A stretch of 64,000 nt of DNA from Apoda limacodes (GCA_946406115.1 OX291552.1:10860836-10924835); one strand, 5' to 3'. Positions 1-25,600 are shown, counted from the first letter of the stretch. Numbers and translations are program-made. Notes: generated by a model not told the origin, from the letters alone.

Positions 1-470
1 TGACACGACCCAGACCACAACGTATGTGGTGCTTTAGTATTCTTGGGTATTAAATTTAAAAGTAATCCATAAAGATTTTAAAGAGTTAACAAAAATGCAA
101 AAGCTAGGAATCTTTGTTTTCCAGGGAAACCATCATTGTTAAAGAATGGTTTATTACTAACTTTTCCTGCGACTGTGCCTGCGCTAAATTTCGATATCGA
201 GTCCCACTTCAACTTTTTGATTAAAGGAACCTTGCTATGGCAAGCAATAGTTCGACAACATGGATTTTTTTTAAAGTTATTCCTACGGGAACTTTTTAAT
301 TTTCCGGGATATTTTTTTAAAATTTTATCTTACTTTTTAACTATCTGTGTGCCAAATTTCAGCTTGGATGCCCCATTGGAAACATTCGGTTACAAATAAA
401 CAAACTACTTTCGTATAGTATTTATTATGTATGCTAATATTTAGCAAAGACTAAACGTTCATTTAACTCT
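1..470. other. Left edge, no gene recognised
   Basis: AT-rich non-coding sequence. An open frame of 87 codons at 136-399 has no recognisable domain and reads like translated repeat. No splice-bounded exon was found. Confidence 0.5.
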
Positions 471-730
471 GTCGCAGCCCAGTTGGTAGTGTGGCCGGCT
501 GCTGTGCAGAGGGTGTGGGTTCGATTCCCGCACCGGACAAACAGTTATGTGATAAACATTAATGTTTGTCTTGAGTCTGGGTGTACTTATGTATGATACA
601 AAAAAAAAGTATATAAGTAGGTAAGTATTTGTATCTATTGTCTGGTCTTCATAATACAAGTCTTGCTTATTTTGGGGCCAGATGGCGCTCTGTGATGTGT
701 CCAATATTATTATTATTATTATTATTATTT
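471..730 (+). repeat. tRNA-derived SINE with (ATT)n tail
   Basis: The head looks like an RNA polymerase III promoter: an A-box-like AGCCCAGTTGG at 475-485 and a B box GGTTCGATTCC at 518-528, about 33 bp apart as in a tRNA gene. A tRNA-unrelated body follows (TGTCTTGAGTCTGGGTGTA and GGGGCCAGATGGCGCTC), then an ATT microsatellite at 704-730. The same body recurs without the head at about 63,040-63,215, and its 3' end recurs inverted near 40,945 and 62,130. This is therefore a dispersed SINE, not a working tRNA gene. Confidence 0.8.
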
Positions 731-979
731 CACTCAGTCACTCATTGCCTTTTATAAATCAGACAACGTCAAGACAGGTATGGCGCTGGATAGCACCCGA
801 CTAGCCGACCGTGTCGAGTAGTGACGAGAGGCTAGTCCATGGCTTGTCGGGTGCGCTTGCCTCCGTCTCGCCACGCACCTTACCTCACGATTACTCTGTC
901 TAGACGCCTTATGTGGCCAACTGAACGAAATGATTGTTTAGTCTGTGATAAAAGATGGACGATAATTCAATTATCATAC

Positions 980-1246
980 CTGATTAATTGCAGTTATGGT
1001 CATAAATGCAGTTCCCAAATATCCACCAATAAATAAAAATATGCCAATGCTCGTATAGGTTATACCAAACTTGTAAATATAATTCATAAAATCCTTTTCA
1101 TTGATACTTTTCTTAGTATACAAAATCATATTGTTGAAAACACCAGCTAATAGGTGTAAGGCGAAAGCTATCAATACACCAGTCAATATACTTGCAAAAA
1201 CTGCTGATGCTATTAAAATTTTGTCAAGTTGTGTTGTGAATCTAAG
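980..1246 (-). CDS. ABCB-type (P-glycoprotein/MDR-like) transporter exon, partial gene
   Basis: A single 267-nt exon, phase 0 at both ends. On the minus strand the acceptor TTTGTCTTCCAG precedes 1246 and the donor GTATGA follows 980. The 89 codons begin LRFTTQLDKILIASAVFAS and contain two long hydrophobic stretches (residues about 10-32 and 60-82) separated by a hydrophilic loop. The opening resembles the LFRYAT..LDK start of the first transmembrane domain of ABCB full transporters, and the ending (TAINQ) matches the end of TM2 in that family. These transporters are ATP-driven exporters of lipophilic compounds in the plasma membrane. The next exons would lie beyond the left edge; the upstream first exon was not found. 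Called on family resemblance by eye only; another polytopic membrane protein is possible. Confidence 0.55.
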
Positions 1247-1776
1247 CTGGAAGACAAAAAACGCAAATTATGTGAATACAAGTACCCTATAGAATATAAT
1301 GTAGTTAACTCGTGCTACAGCCCTCTACATGGTACAGGTAATTTTCAATACTAGGGTCTGCTTCCTGAATTATTATTATATTATATATAATATTATTATT
1401 ATTTAGATTAATATTATTATAGATTCTTTCACACATGTACACTCTCAGCCATTAAGCTACCAATACACATAAAATTACAAAATCGATTTACCGGACACGT
1501 ATTACAAATGTGTGTCATGCATTAATAGAATCCATAGACTAAGACTGCCTCAACAAAATGACCAATGTCCGTTGCATGTCAAACGTACTTTATAAGACTC
1601 ATGTAGTATGTCTTCTTCAACATCGTTTTAAAATGCCGGGTTTACAAGGTGAGACCTTGGCAGGTGAAATTAAGCTAATTACTTACCAAAGTAAAATAGG
1701 ATACACTTCGTGCATTATCGTCCTCTTTAGATTTATCTGGAGTACTGAAAATTAAAAACTGGTTCTTAAAAAAAAA

Positions 1777-2235
1777 CGGCCAAGTGTGAGTAGGACACGC
1801 GCACGAAGGGTTCCGTACCATTATCTCTAAAAATTTGTTGTATGGGAGCCCCCCTTAAATATTGGTTTTATTTTAATTTAATTATTTATTTTTAAAGTGA
1901 CTCTATAACTAAATATTCTGTGAATATTTAAAGCGTCTACCTGTTGCCGTTATCAATGTCGAGCAAAATTGAGCAAAAAAAATCACGTTTGTTGTATGGG
2001 AGTCCCCTTAAATATTTATTTTATTCTGTTTTTTAGTATTTGTTTTTATAGCGGCAATAGAAATACATCTTCTGTGAACATTTCAACTGTCTATTACGGT
2101 TCATGAGATACAGCCTGGTGACAGACGGACGGACGGTCGGACGGACAGCGGAATCTTAGTAATAGGGTTCCGCTGATTACCAATCTTAGTAATAGGGTTC
2201 CGCTGATTACCCTTTGGGAACGAAATCCTAAAAAA
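1777..2235 (-). repeat. Dispersed GGGTTCCGTA-family repeat
   Basis: About 460 bp. It has the family's CCGTCCGTC-type run, the GGGAGCCCCCTTAAATATT stretches and a GGGTTCCG end. An inverted relative lies at 10,669-11,085, and partial relatives at 56,999-57,690. It contains an exact 30-bp tandem duplication (2152-2181 and 2182-2211). There is no coding capacity. Short non-autonomous mobile element, class not determined. Confidence 0.65.
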
Positions 2236-3140
2236 ACAATACGAGTGACAAATTTAGGATGTGACAGCTGAAATAAGTCTAAAGTAGGCACTTTAGACTT
2301 ATTGCCTCCTGAAAGCACCTGGTAATATTTGTCTGTTATGACGTAATAACCCTCACGACAACATCAAGCAATTTGTTGCAATATACATGTAGTAATTGTT
2401 GATAGAAATAGGGCCATACCAGCGTACCAAGCGATACTAAAAAAAAAATTGCCCCACTACCTCCGGCAACTATTGCCGAGCAATGATTGCTGAAAAAATG
2501 TCCGTGTAACCGCCCCTAGAGTCAATTTTATTTATTGCAAGGAATGTTTGGGCTGTGGTACTTGCCTTCCTATAATAGTAGGCAAAATTTACTTACTTCG
2601 ATTTATTATCCTGATTTTCAGCCGAGTTAGCCATGTGCGGACTTGTTAGTGCAAGTTAAAATGACACTACATGATTTGCTACACAATCTATTACATTTTA
2701 TAAACCTAATTATTGGTCATTTAGTATAGATTATCAACAATTTCCATTTTATTAAACAGCATTCAACGCTATATGGCTATCTGATACAATTATTGTCTTT
2801 GATATAAGATAACCTCGCAGAAGAACAAAGATTATTATATTGAATCAATGACCTAAATTATCAGATCAAATCAGATATTTAATAGGACATTGATGTAGAA
2901 TAAATTACAAAGAGGTCACAAAAAGTCTACAACCTGAAGTAAAATAAAACTAAAAAACCGGCCGGTGCGTGTCGGACTTTGCACATGTAGTTGTCCGTAC
3001 CAAATTTAAAATATTAGCAGTCCGAATCAAAGAGAATATTATATACTGTAGCAGACATAGAGTGTAAAAAATGCTGACTATGGTGGCATCTTTTTTCTTT
3101 GTTTTCTAATATTAAAATATATTAGTAGCAGTACAGCATA
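2236..3140. other. Intergenic, nothing recognised
   Basis: AT-rich sequence with no exon-like frame and no repeat that I can match within the window, apart from a short GGCCGGTGCGTGTCGGACTT stretch near 2960 of the kind that ends several dispersed repeats here. Confidence 0.4.
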
Positions 3141-3148
3141 ACTTAAGA

Positions 3149-3880
3149 ATTGTGTTCTGGAATCCAGGGGGTGAAAGAGGTAACCTCATGTTGCTAGTCC
3201 AGTTACACGATATTAATATTGTGCTGCTGGGCGAAACCAAACTACGCCCTCAGCAACAATTTCGTCTACCCAACTTTTTTATATATAGGCGCGACGAAAT
3301 AAGCTCTGCTAATGACATCGCTTACAGGGGTACTGCAGTGTTGATCCGTAAGGACCTTGTCCAAGAAATCTTGCCCCTGCCACCCTTTGACACAACAAGA
3401 GCGATATATATCAAACTAAGAGCCAATAACACCGAACTTAAAGTTTATTACACTGCCTATAAATAAGGTGCCTTTTATAAAAAATAATATGTCCGACGAC
3501 ACGCCCACTCTTATACTTGGCGACTATAACGCAAACACCGACAATGGGGTTCAAGAATTTCATCAAAACACGGTAGAGACTTTAAAAACGACGCCGAGAC
3601 GCAAAATTACGTTGTTATTGGATCCTGCTCTCTCACTCAGGACTCATTACATCCGGACGCACTAGAAATAGCACTAGCCAATAATATTCATTGGCCTAAC
3701 CTAACCTAACCTATCATCCCTTTAGAAACCCTCCATAACATTGATACGCAACACCTCTCAATATATGTTAGAGATAAACCCTTACCGAAACTGAAAAATA
3801 TCACGGACTGGACAAAATATCAGATACTACTGAGCGCGAATGTAATGAAATACGCATATCTCTGAAAGAGGCCCTTACAC
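3149..3880 (+). pseudogene. Non-LTR retrotransposon endonuclease fragment (jockey-like)
   Basis: The frame from 3152 reads as the N-terminal half of an AP-type endonuclease of a jockey-like LINE: FWNPGG at the start (the N-terminal catalytic Asn), INIVLLGETKL (the catalytic Glu), and RGTAVLIRK. After a frameshift near 3466, a second frame carries PTLILGDYNA (the D-x-N pair). Homology fades in another frame after 3715. No reverse transcriptase follows. It is a dead fragment. A CCTAA block sits inside it at 3695-3713. Confidence 0.7.
3695..3713 (-). repeat. Interstitial telomere-motif block (TTAGG on minus)
   Basis: Almost four units of CCTAA, the complement of the insect telomere repeat TTAGG, embedded in the LINE endonuclease remnant. 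Too short to be a telomere. Confidence 0.75.
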
Positions 3881-3899
3881 GTGAAATTAATAAAAGCAT

Positions 3900-4215
3900 G
3901 TAATACCTCGCCAGCCTTCATACGTCCCCACTGTTGGAGTACGGCCTACCCTCATAAGCGAGGGTGATTTGGTCTATAGTCCACACGAGGCCCAGAGCGG
4001 ATTGTGGACTTCACATACGTCTTTTTTTCTTCTTGACGTATGCAGGTTTCTTCACGATGTTTTCCTTCGCCGAAAAGCCAGTGGTGTGAATAAATAATTT
4101 AATGTACATGAAAAATTAAGAAAAGATTCATTGGTACACGCGGACCCCGGGTTAGAACCTCCGCCACTTAGGACGTGAAGTGAAATTTAAACCCCTCGAC
4201 CACCACCGACTAAAA
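3900..4215. repeat. Dispersed lepidopteran-type repeat
   Basis: Contains TATGCAGGTTTCTTCACGAT followed by GTTTTCCTTCGCCG and a CACGCGGACCCCGGGTTAGAACC stretch, which I recognise as a common dispersed repeat of moth and butterfly genomes. No coding sequence. The family assignment is from memory and not checked. Confidence 0.4.
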
Positions 4216-4621
4216 GCATGTTAATTAATAAGTTTATATTAAGGGTTCCCCCACCAGGGGCACGGGTCTTTTCTTGAATAAGGAGGTTTAGGCCATGCGA
4301 GTCATCAACTGCTAGCCATATGCCATATAATAAAATGTTGTATCATTGAATATATTAATAAATGACTGGCTACTTGCACTATGTGATACCACCATATAAT
4401 GGTCACAAAATTTTATGCAACAACAAAGATACAATGCCTTATATATAATCGGCATTATTTCCTTTGGTAGAAGGCATTAGAGCATCAATAATTTTCTTAA
4501 ATAAACTTTTATATATTCTTTCCCTTGCTATAGTAAAATTGCTATTGTAAAATTAACTTACTTGTATGTATATACCAATTTTATAATAGAGCAAAAATAG
4601 ATATCTACCTAATTAAAGAAT

Positions 4622-4985
4622 TTTTTTTATACCACTAGGGTATTAACTAAGGTAACAAGATTACGGTCCGCCTCATTGTAAGCGGTCATCGTAACCTATG
4701 GACGCTTGCAACACCAGACATCAGGGGTATCACTTGCGCGTTGCCAACCCTTCAAAACTCTAATAACTTCTTTCTTGAAGAACCCCATGCTGTAGTCCTA
4801 AGAGAAAACCTTGGCAGGGAGCTCATTCCACTACCTAAGCGTCTGAGAAAGCGGCGGAAGAGAAAGTTTCTCTGAATCCGCACTGTACGCGACCATTTCG
4901 GGTTTTAAGGTGTGAGAATGAATTCCCTGCCGATGGCGAGCGGTGCGATAGTAAAAAGTAGCCGTGGGCATCATTTAGCTATCTT
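4622..4985 (-). pseudogene. LINE 3'-end fragment (same family as 8.1 kb)
   Basis: On the minus strand this is a diverged copy of the 3' part of the LINE at 8,122-9,340: T run at the end, the TTGCGCGTTGCCAACCCTTC tail and the segment encoding its C terminus, with several indels. No intact frame. Confidence 0.75.
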
Positions 4986-5660
4986 CATGTAGGATTCCCT
5001 CGGAAACTTCTTGATGAACCGAGATAACTGTATTGTATGTTACTAATTTCTGTCCCTCCAGCTACTTCTGTCCATCTTTGCTAGGAGAATAGGTAATACG
5101 CCGCGATTATACCCGCGAAAAATCTTTCTCTATACTTCTTCATTCTTACAGCTATCTCTGTCCAAAAAAACAGGTCAGCCATTTACTGTGTTGTTACATA
5201 CAAAAAAATAATGTCCTACGCCCGCACTGCCCCGGCCCCATTGACGTATTACCTGAGAAAAATGTAGATATTCTCTTACGTTACGGCTGAAGAAATTAAA
5301 TATTCGTAATATCCAAACGAATGCAATACAAAATTTATCTAAAAAAATTTAGCCTTGTAACTATATTTGTGGTAAAAATCAAGGCATAAAAATATGCAAA
5401 AATGTTCCCGTAGGAACCCTCAATCGAGATTAAAAGCAAGCTTATGTAACTCTTAGGCCTGTGGCCATAAGTAATTAGGGTACAGTGCAAAAAGAATTTT
5501 TGAAATCAGTTCACAATTGACGGAGAAATCGGTGGACATACATAAAACAAAATATACACCCGTCGAACATAGAACCTCCTCCTTTTTTGAATTCGGTTAA
5601 AAAATTACTTGATCCGATGCTCTATTGCTGAGTTATAGAAGAACAAACCAACTTACTATA

Positions 5661-5880
5661 AAAACGGGCTTCAAAAAGATGCACTAAAAAGCTAAAAATA
5701 ATAACTTATTTCCACAAATCTGATCTTAATTACAGTTTGAAGTAGGTTTCATGAAAGGTGTGTTATAAACTGTTAGGTACATAAAATTAGACACCAACTT
5801 TAAACTGTAATTCAGATCAGATTTTTGGAAATAAGTAATTATTTTTACCTTTTTAGTGCATCTTTTTGAAGCCAGTTATT
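5661..5880. mobile_element. Fold-back MITE of about 220 bp
   Basis: The left arm from GGCTTCAAAAAGATGCACTA (5667 onward) is repeated as an inverted copy ending TAGTGCATCTTTTTGAAGCC (about 5854-5873). The arms are about 85 bp long, mostly identical and separated by about 50 bp, so the whole element can fold into one hairpin. A shortened relative lies at 52,745-52,860. Confidence 0.75.
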
Positions 5881-5964
5881 TTTTTTTGTTAAAAAGTTTT
5901 TATTTTTTACTTTAGAGTGACGGATTGTTTTTTTTTCTCGTACACTAAAAACATACTTATACCG

Positions 5965-6145
5965 GGAAGACCGAGCTTTCGCCATCTATTGTCGAGTAGC
6001 TTTAATGTTGCTGTGTCGGTAAAAAAAATAGTATTACTACTCGCCAATAGATGTCAGGAAGAGTCATATTTTTCACTTTATCATTGCCTGAAAACACGGA
6101 TAAAACGACGTTTTCTAAAAATGAAACCTACCAACATCGATAAAA
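5965..6145 (-). repeat. Dispersed repeat with GAGCGAAGCTCGGTC-type end (inverted copy)
   Basis: Inverted relative of the segments at 22,825-23,095 and 43,390-43,700: the CGAGCTTTCGCCATCTATTG end and the ACGACGTTTTCTAAAAATGA core are shared. Non-coding. Confidence 0.6.
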
Positions 6146-6239
6146 GGAACGCTCATTTAAAATTATTAGATTTCTCAATTTCCTATCTAAGTAAGGCTGT
6201 GAACATACGAACGGAAGGACGGACATAACGAAACTATAA

Positions 6240-7440
6240 CGGTTCATTTAATTTTGGTCATTTGGCTAAAGACCCCTAAAAAATTTACTAATCTTTTGAA
6301 TATAAGCAAAGAAAATTAGTTATTGCTAAGAGTCCCAGTTGTTCCGTTACTCTCGTTGACTGATCATTGATCCCTACATGCTGAGACAATTCCGGGGATA
6401 TAAACCTACAATCTTCAAATAGGTACCAAGGGAGGTCTTTTGACAAAAGAGAAGGGAATCTTTATCGTTCCGAATTCGATTGCAACAGTTTCTTTGTGTT
6501 GCGTATCCAAAGAGCAAAATTCCATCTCTCCATTATTGTCACCCTGCTGTCTGTCTGTCCGTCCGTATGTTGCTAGTCTCTAACTAGATTACATTTGCAC
6601 CCGAATTTCCGAAAAAAAAAAACCTAATTTACGTAGCGCTACATGGGCTAAAACCGTTGCTGCCTACAGTGCGTATTTTTAACACCACATACGACTGTCG
6701 ACCACGGACAGCTATGCACCGCAGCGAGGCTCTTCCCACGGTGCGTGTCCATCAGCGTTTATAAGGGTTCCGTTTTTGCAATTTGGCTACGGAACCGTAC
6801 AATTGCAACAAGTATGACGGAGCATCACCTGAGAACGGCTCTATTGATTTGGATGATTCCTTTCTTTTTTTCGTAATTGTCAGGACAAGGTTAGTATTAT
6901 AGACAAGAACTGGTAAGTCCGAGTCGGACTAAGGGTTAATCATTCATCGTGTAATAAAATTTGATAAGTTTGTCACGCCGGGGACGGTTTCTAAACTTGA
7001 CAACAGTTTGCCCGCCAGTCGTTTTAACAAAGGTGAAACTTTCCCGGGTCAGAGAAGGACTATAGCTAAACAAGGTTTGATGGGACCGCTAGTACTTAGG
7101 TAAACTACAAACTATTACTACCTAACAGGTAGTTATTTTTAGAAATGCAACACACGACCTTTTTTTACTTACCACGAGACACTGTTGATCTTAAATTTTC
7201 GCGCAGTTTTGTGGAACTGGAATGTAATTGAACGCAGCGAGGCAAGATTATGTAGCGACCTTGTCTGGCCTCTAGTCTGTCGTCACTCCTCGTCCTCACT
7301 ACCTCGTCACAGATAACAAATGCCTCGGATATATTATAACCTGTGATACCTACTACTAACTACTTTGAGATATGGCGATTGCTAGCAGTATATTGCGCTG
7401 CCAGGAGTAGGCAACACGATTTGTAAACAACGAGTTTTGT
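6240..7440. other. 5' flank of the reductase gene; degraded repeats
   Basis: No exon seen. Contains a CTGTCTGTCCGTCCG stretch and a GGGTTCCGTTT end of the dispersed family near 6540-6790. The reductase start codon is at 7488; no convincing TATA box was identified. Confidence 0.4.
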
Positions 7441-7487
7441 TATATTAATTTTATTAGTTAACTAGGTATTTAAATAAATATCTTATA

Positions 7488-20803
<13,316 letters not shown>

Positions 20804-20874
20804 ATCACACGCTTTACGTAAATTCACGTTGTAGACACTATAAAACATATTAAATTTTCCTTATTAAATTGTGT

Positions 20875-20880
20875 TTTATT
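20875..20880 (-). terminator. Poly(A) signal of the THAP gene
   Basis: AATAAA on the minus strand, 6 bp after the stop codon of the THAP gene and inside the 83-bp gap to the reductase stop. The two convergent transcripts must overlap at their 3' ends. Confidence 0.6.
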
Positions 20881-20886
20881 TCGTAG

Positions 20887-23732
20887 TCATCTACGTTTTC
20901 GCCGTTTGGAAGACTGTGAACTTTTTGCCTCACTATTACAACTAAATTTATTCAAAAATAGTTCTTCATAAACGATGCTACTTGTATCTGAACTTAAGAA
21001 CTTTGATATCTCATTGAAAAGATGCTTTTTGTAGGCTTCTTCATCACTTTCAGTTTGCGTAAAAGATGTTGACTTTTTGTCACTAGGTCCAGTTGAAAGT
21101 CTTTTACCTAAATCCACAATTCTTTTAGAATTTTGTTCTATTTTACTAAGCAATGTATCTTCCATTCTCTTTATTTTTGACTCCAAAGCAGCAAAACTAT
21201 AGTCTTGAAAACTGGGTTCACGATCTTTGGAGAGATAAGATACAACAGTTTGATTTTTAGTCTCTTTTCGTTTTAAAAATTCATTGTCTTGATTATCTTC
21301 AAGTTTATTAAGACCCGCTTCAATTATATCTCTTAACTTCATATTAAACTTTCGTTTTTCCTCAATTGCAGCTATTCTTTCGGGTGAGATTGGTTTTTTT
21401 AACAGTGAATTACTTGGTGAAGAATTTAAGGTAGAATGTACTATTTTCTTTGGTATTGATTCCTTTTTCTTATTTTTTACAACTACATCTTCAATATGTA
21501 TTTCTGGTTTAAAATCTGCCACAGTAGATCTATTTAAGATGCTAACTAATGTTTCTGATTTTCGTTTTGATATATGTTTTTTGTTTTTATGTCTTTGTGA
21601 ATTTGTTGTAACCAAGGGTTTACTTTGACTTTCTGCATGTGCAACTTCTGGTTGAAAAGTGTTGTTTACAATGACTGATGTCTCAGTACCACATCTATAG
21701 TTTGGTGTGAGTTCATATTCAAATGCACTTAAACTTTTTTCTTGATTAGGTTCTATCGGATTTAAAGTAGTTACATTTTTATCAATATCTAAGTTTTCTA
21801 GTTGTAAGACTTGAGAATTGAAATGTTCTGCTACAGAGTTACCTAAAATAGTAAGCAATATTTCTGAGTTACCTTCAGAGTTAGATATTGTTGCTTGTTG
21901 TACATTTTGAAAATTTTTCTTAGGTGCATTAAAAACCAAGGAAGGTGACACAGGTCTAAATTCACCCTTAACATACATAGGATCAGATATTTTTTTCTCA
22001 GAAATTATATGTATTTTCCGGTCTTTTTTCCTTTGTAGATCTAGAGTACTTAAATTTGATAATGATTCATTATGAAGCATTTGAGTATTTAATAAAGTGC
22101 CAGGATGATTTTTTGAATTAATTCCAGTCTTTAGAGGAGGGATTTCAATTTCTACTGCATTACATTTTTCTTTTTCAACTTTTTTATAACTTTTTGAGGG
22201 TACAGAAACTTTTTGTAATGGTAAAAGATCATTATTGTTAGACATGGTTATCATATTTTCGTCAGGTACTAAATAATCCAATTCTACAAGTTCACCATTT
22301 GTTAAAAAATCTACATACTTCATGGAAGCATTTGTTTCTCTGTTAAGGGAAGGTAACTCATCAATATCTTCTCGAGTAATAGCATAGAGTTTGGCATCTT
22401 CTTGTTTAAGTTTTGATAAAACCCATTGGCGATTATCACAGTTAGGGCCATCCTCAGTTGGAACTGCATCACATCTAAGTTTGTCACTCTGAAACAGGTA
22501 AACAATATAAACATAGTAATACAGGTATAGGTAACCATCTAAGATAAATTAAAAAAGTTAAGATTTAATGCCTGCTTAGTTCTAGAAGATTAACGGCTTA
22601 AATGAAAGACAAGGATGAAGCTAATTTTACTCAGCCTAAGGTTCAATTCCCAGAAAGACACAACTTTACTCACTTTCTCAGACACATTATATTTACAGAC
22701 ATTTATTTACCAGCATTTATAGATTGACCAATAATTTTGAACTTATACATGTCACAATAAATTTTTAACAAGCTTTCATAGGCTAATATGAATATATATA
22801 TTTCTATATCTAATACCTTTAAACGAGCAATTCTTGTATATATGTATAATCTGAATCTCAGAAACGGCTCCAACGAAAATAGTTTATGAAATTTAGTATG
22901 CAGGAGTTTTTGGGGGACGATAAATCAATCTAGCTAGGTTTAATTTTTAGAAAACATTGTTTTTTCTGTGTTTTCAGGCAGTGATAAACTATCTATTGGC
23001 GAGTAGTAATAAGCAACACTAAATGAAAACTCTTAAGCTATTTGACAATAGGTGGCACTGTTTAAAAAAAAAACGACCATAGCTCGGTCCTCCAGGTACT
23101 TTATATAATGTAACCACACACATCAGGGCTGTTCATTAGGCATTAATTCAGGACTGTATGAGTTTAAGAATGATATTACATAAAAATTAGAACCTCAATG
23201 TCACACACTTATTAGATTTTTAAAGTAACAGCAACATGCAAGTACTGTTACGTAACAAGCATTCATAGGCTAATATGAATATATATATATACATATATAA
23301 TATATAATGTGACCACACACATCAGGATGGCTGTTCATTAGTTCAGCATTAATTCAGGACTTTTTGAGATTAAGAATATTACATAAAACTATACACACCA
23401 ATAAAATATTTGCAAATGTAACCACATAAGCATTACATACTTTTGTTTACTGTCAATTAACATTGTAAACAATAAAGTAAATGGCAAAATGTTGACAATA
23501 ATTCAATTTCCTTACTTACCATATAATTCATAAAACATTCTTCTCTGAAATGATGTTGACAAATGACTCTGTTTTTTAGCTGTGAGACTGTAAGGTCCAT
23601 TAAATCCAGTCGGTCTGCATTGAGCAACCATTGATGACATCGCACCCTGTCAAATACAGGATAGTGAAACAAATGTGTCTTTCCATCTGACCTTGATGTA
23701 CAGTTGCGATATGAACAACGGCACCCTCCCAT
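20887..23732 (-). CDS. THAP domain-containing protein, two exons
   Basis: Exon 1 23,732-23,520 (71 codons, donor GTAAGTAAG) joins in phase 0 to exon 2 22,488-20,887 (acceptor TTACCTGTTTCAG), giving 604 residues. Residues 1-71 form a THAP zinc finger, a sequence-specific DNA-binding fold: C6-x4-C11, the invariant Pro of FHYPV, Trp35 of HQW, and C58-x2-H61 in RVICQHHF. The rest is hydrophilic, rich in Ser, Lys and Asn. It has a heptad-like stretch (YSFAALESKIKRMEDTLLSK and following) likely to form a coiled coil, and ends in the basic SSKRRKRR, a probable nuclear signal. No transposase domain follows, so it resembles a free-standing THAP regulator; targets unknown. The frame is intact, which suggests a working gene. 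Confidence 0.85.
22825..23095 (+). repeat. Dispersed repeat in THAP gene intron
   Basis: AATCTGAATCTCAGAAACGG, CTAGCTAGGTTTAATTTTTA and a TAGCTCGGTCC end are shared with 43,390-43,700. It lies in the only intron of the THAP gene. Two TATATA-rich CATAGGCTAATATGAATA segments (about 22,780 and 23,262) are a separate local duplication. Confidence 0.6.
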
Positions 23733-25600
23733 TGCTAGTAGCTAAAAAATACAAAATATGATCGTTATAAAACAAAATTATTATGTCAACTGTTTGTAAA
23801 TGTATAAACCCTTAACAAACCAGTATACTTTTATAACATAACAGACCACCAGTGTCAAACTGACTCACTACATAAATCTAAAGGAAAGCAACAATGATGA
23901 TGAGAATGCAAGAGGCAATTTGTATGCCTCAGTACTTCATTGTTATGCTTAGTTACTTACAGATTTGTTATTTAAAAAATTTTAAGTAATCAGTATTTTT
24001 AAAATGATCCACGCACACATTTTCACTTTGTTACTTGATACTTTGGAAGTATGGTTCACATAACTGGTTTACAACATTTTCAGTGGTTGTCAAGTGGTTT
24101 ATGCAGCAAGCAGTTTATGAAATTCAATAAAAACAAATTCTAATTTCTGCAAAAACTTTTGGCACATATTCTATATCAAATATTTAGTCAGATACAAATC
24201 TATGCAAAATCCTTTACCACTATAGCACGGAGGCGAAGCACAAAGAATTTCATACATTGACTTTTTAGCCTGTGTTTAGAGGTCGAAATAGTAGTAATTT
24301 CTGATGACAGCGGTCATCGCATCTGTGCAAGCAAAGGCAATGTGTTTGCTATCCTGCTCTCAGTGTTACCTGAGTTAGAATAGACCCCAATAAAATAGGT
24401 TTGTTTTTAATTGTCATTTAGTCATCTTTTGTTTTCCACACAGTTAAGAGTTTAATCACCGAAGACAATTTTGAGCACAAATTCAAAAAAAAGAGAAAAA
24501 TCTTGAATTTTTGGAAAAAAGACTAGAATTGAAAACCATGACATGCCATGGTCTTGGTCTGCCCTACCCCTAGAGTATTTTTTAGAGCCCGGAGGCGCAG
24601 AGGGAGAGTGTGAGTGCCTGTGCCTTTGTTACGTACGGGTGGAGGGGCTGCTATTCCCACAGCACCAGAGATAAGTCAGAAGTGAAGTTTGTTAAAATAA
24701 TCTTTCTGGTGGCAGCAGACTAATGTCAGAAGCTTCACGTTGTCTTTTATAAAACCCACTTCCCCTCCTCCCTTCCTGTTGAGGCGATTATTATTGGAAA
24801 TCATTCAAAAAACTATAACATTAATACATGATTACTTTAGCTGTTTACTACAAGCTGTTAATTTGTCTTTTTCAACTGTATTTGAACCACGTACACAATT
24901 AAGTATAGCGACTGAAAATAATTTTAAGCACAAAACAAAGTTAGGTGGCAAGTCGGATATGTGAGGTTGCCTTTTTTTTATTTTTTTGTTTTTGATATGA
25001 GTGAACTGAATTAGTTGCTGTAGAAATTTTTGGGCACATAACCACAATTTTTTTTTTAATATCTCAAAAAATACAAGTTTCCTCAGCCCCCTCCCGCACA
25101 CCCCCACACCCTTAATTTGTGGGGTAGTATACTAAATTTTAACTAAAGCAAGAAGTCAGACAGTTTACAATTTGAATGAGACATACTAACCAGAGTAACA
25201 AGTGAATTATAAAAGCTTTTTTGAAAGAAATGGACACTTTTACAAGTGTACAGCCAAAGAGAATATAACCACTTGTTATGTAAAACTAAGTAAGAATGTA
25301 TAGGATATAACAAGTAAGGTATCATTTAAGGTTTCAGTTGCTTTTAAGCAATCCCAAATAAAGTCGACAAAACAATTATATAGAGGCATAGCAATCTGTA
25401 CAGCTAAAGTTACGCATATAAGCAGGTACCTACTTACAAAGTTCTCTTGATAGCTAATTCGGTAACAAACAACTTGTTGGGTATTGGGCAATTAAATAAC
25501 CGAAAGTTTAACCAGACATATAGTTGTTTTAAAGACATGTACAAAAAACAAGTCAACAAAACAATCAAAAAATTTTCGTTCTGTGGATCATCAATGTTCG
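23733..25600. other. 5' flank of the THAP gene; no gene recognised
   Basis: No exon-like frame with a recognisable domain. The frames at 24,740-25,107 read as low-complexity or repeat translation. The THAP promoter presumably lies just upstream of 23,732, but no TATA box or initiator is convincing. Confidence 0.4.

Noticed and set aside
471..545. Possible functional tRNA gene at the SINE head
   Set aside because: The boxes continue into a dispersed non-tRNA body with an ATT tail that recurs elsewhere.
3695..3713. Telomere
   Set aside because: Fewer than four units, inside a LINE fragment, with tens of kilobases of ordinary sequence on each side.
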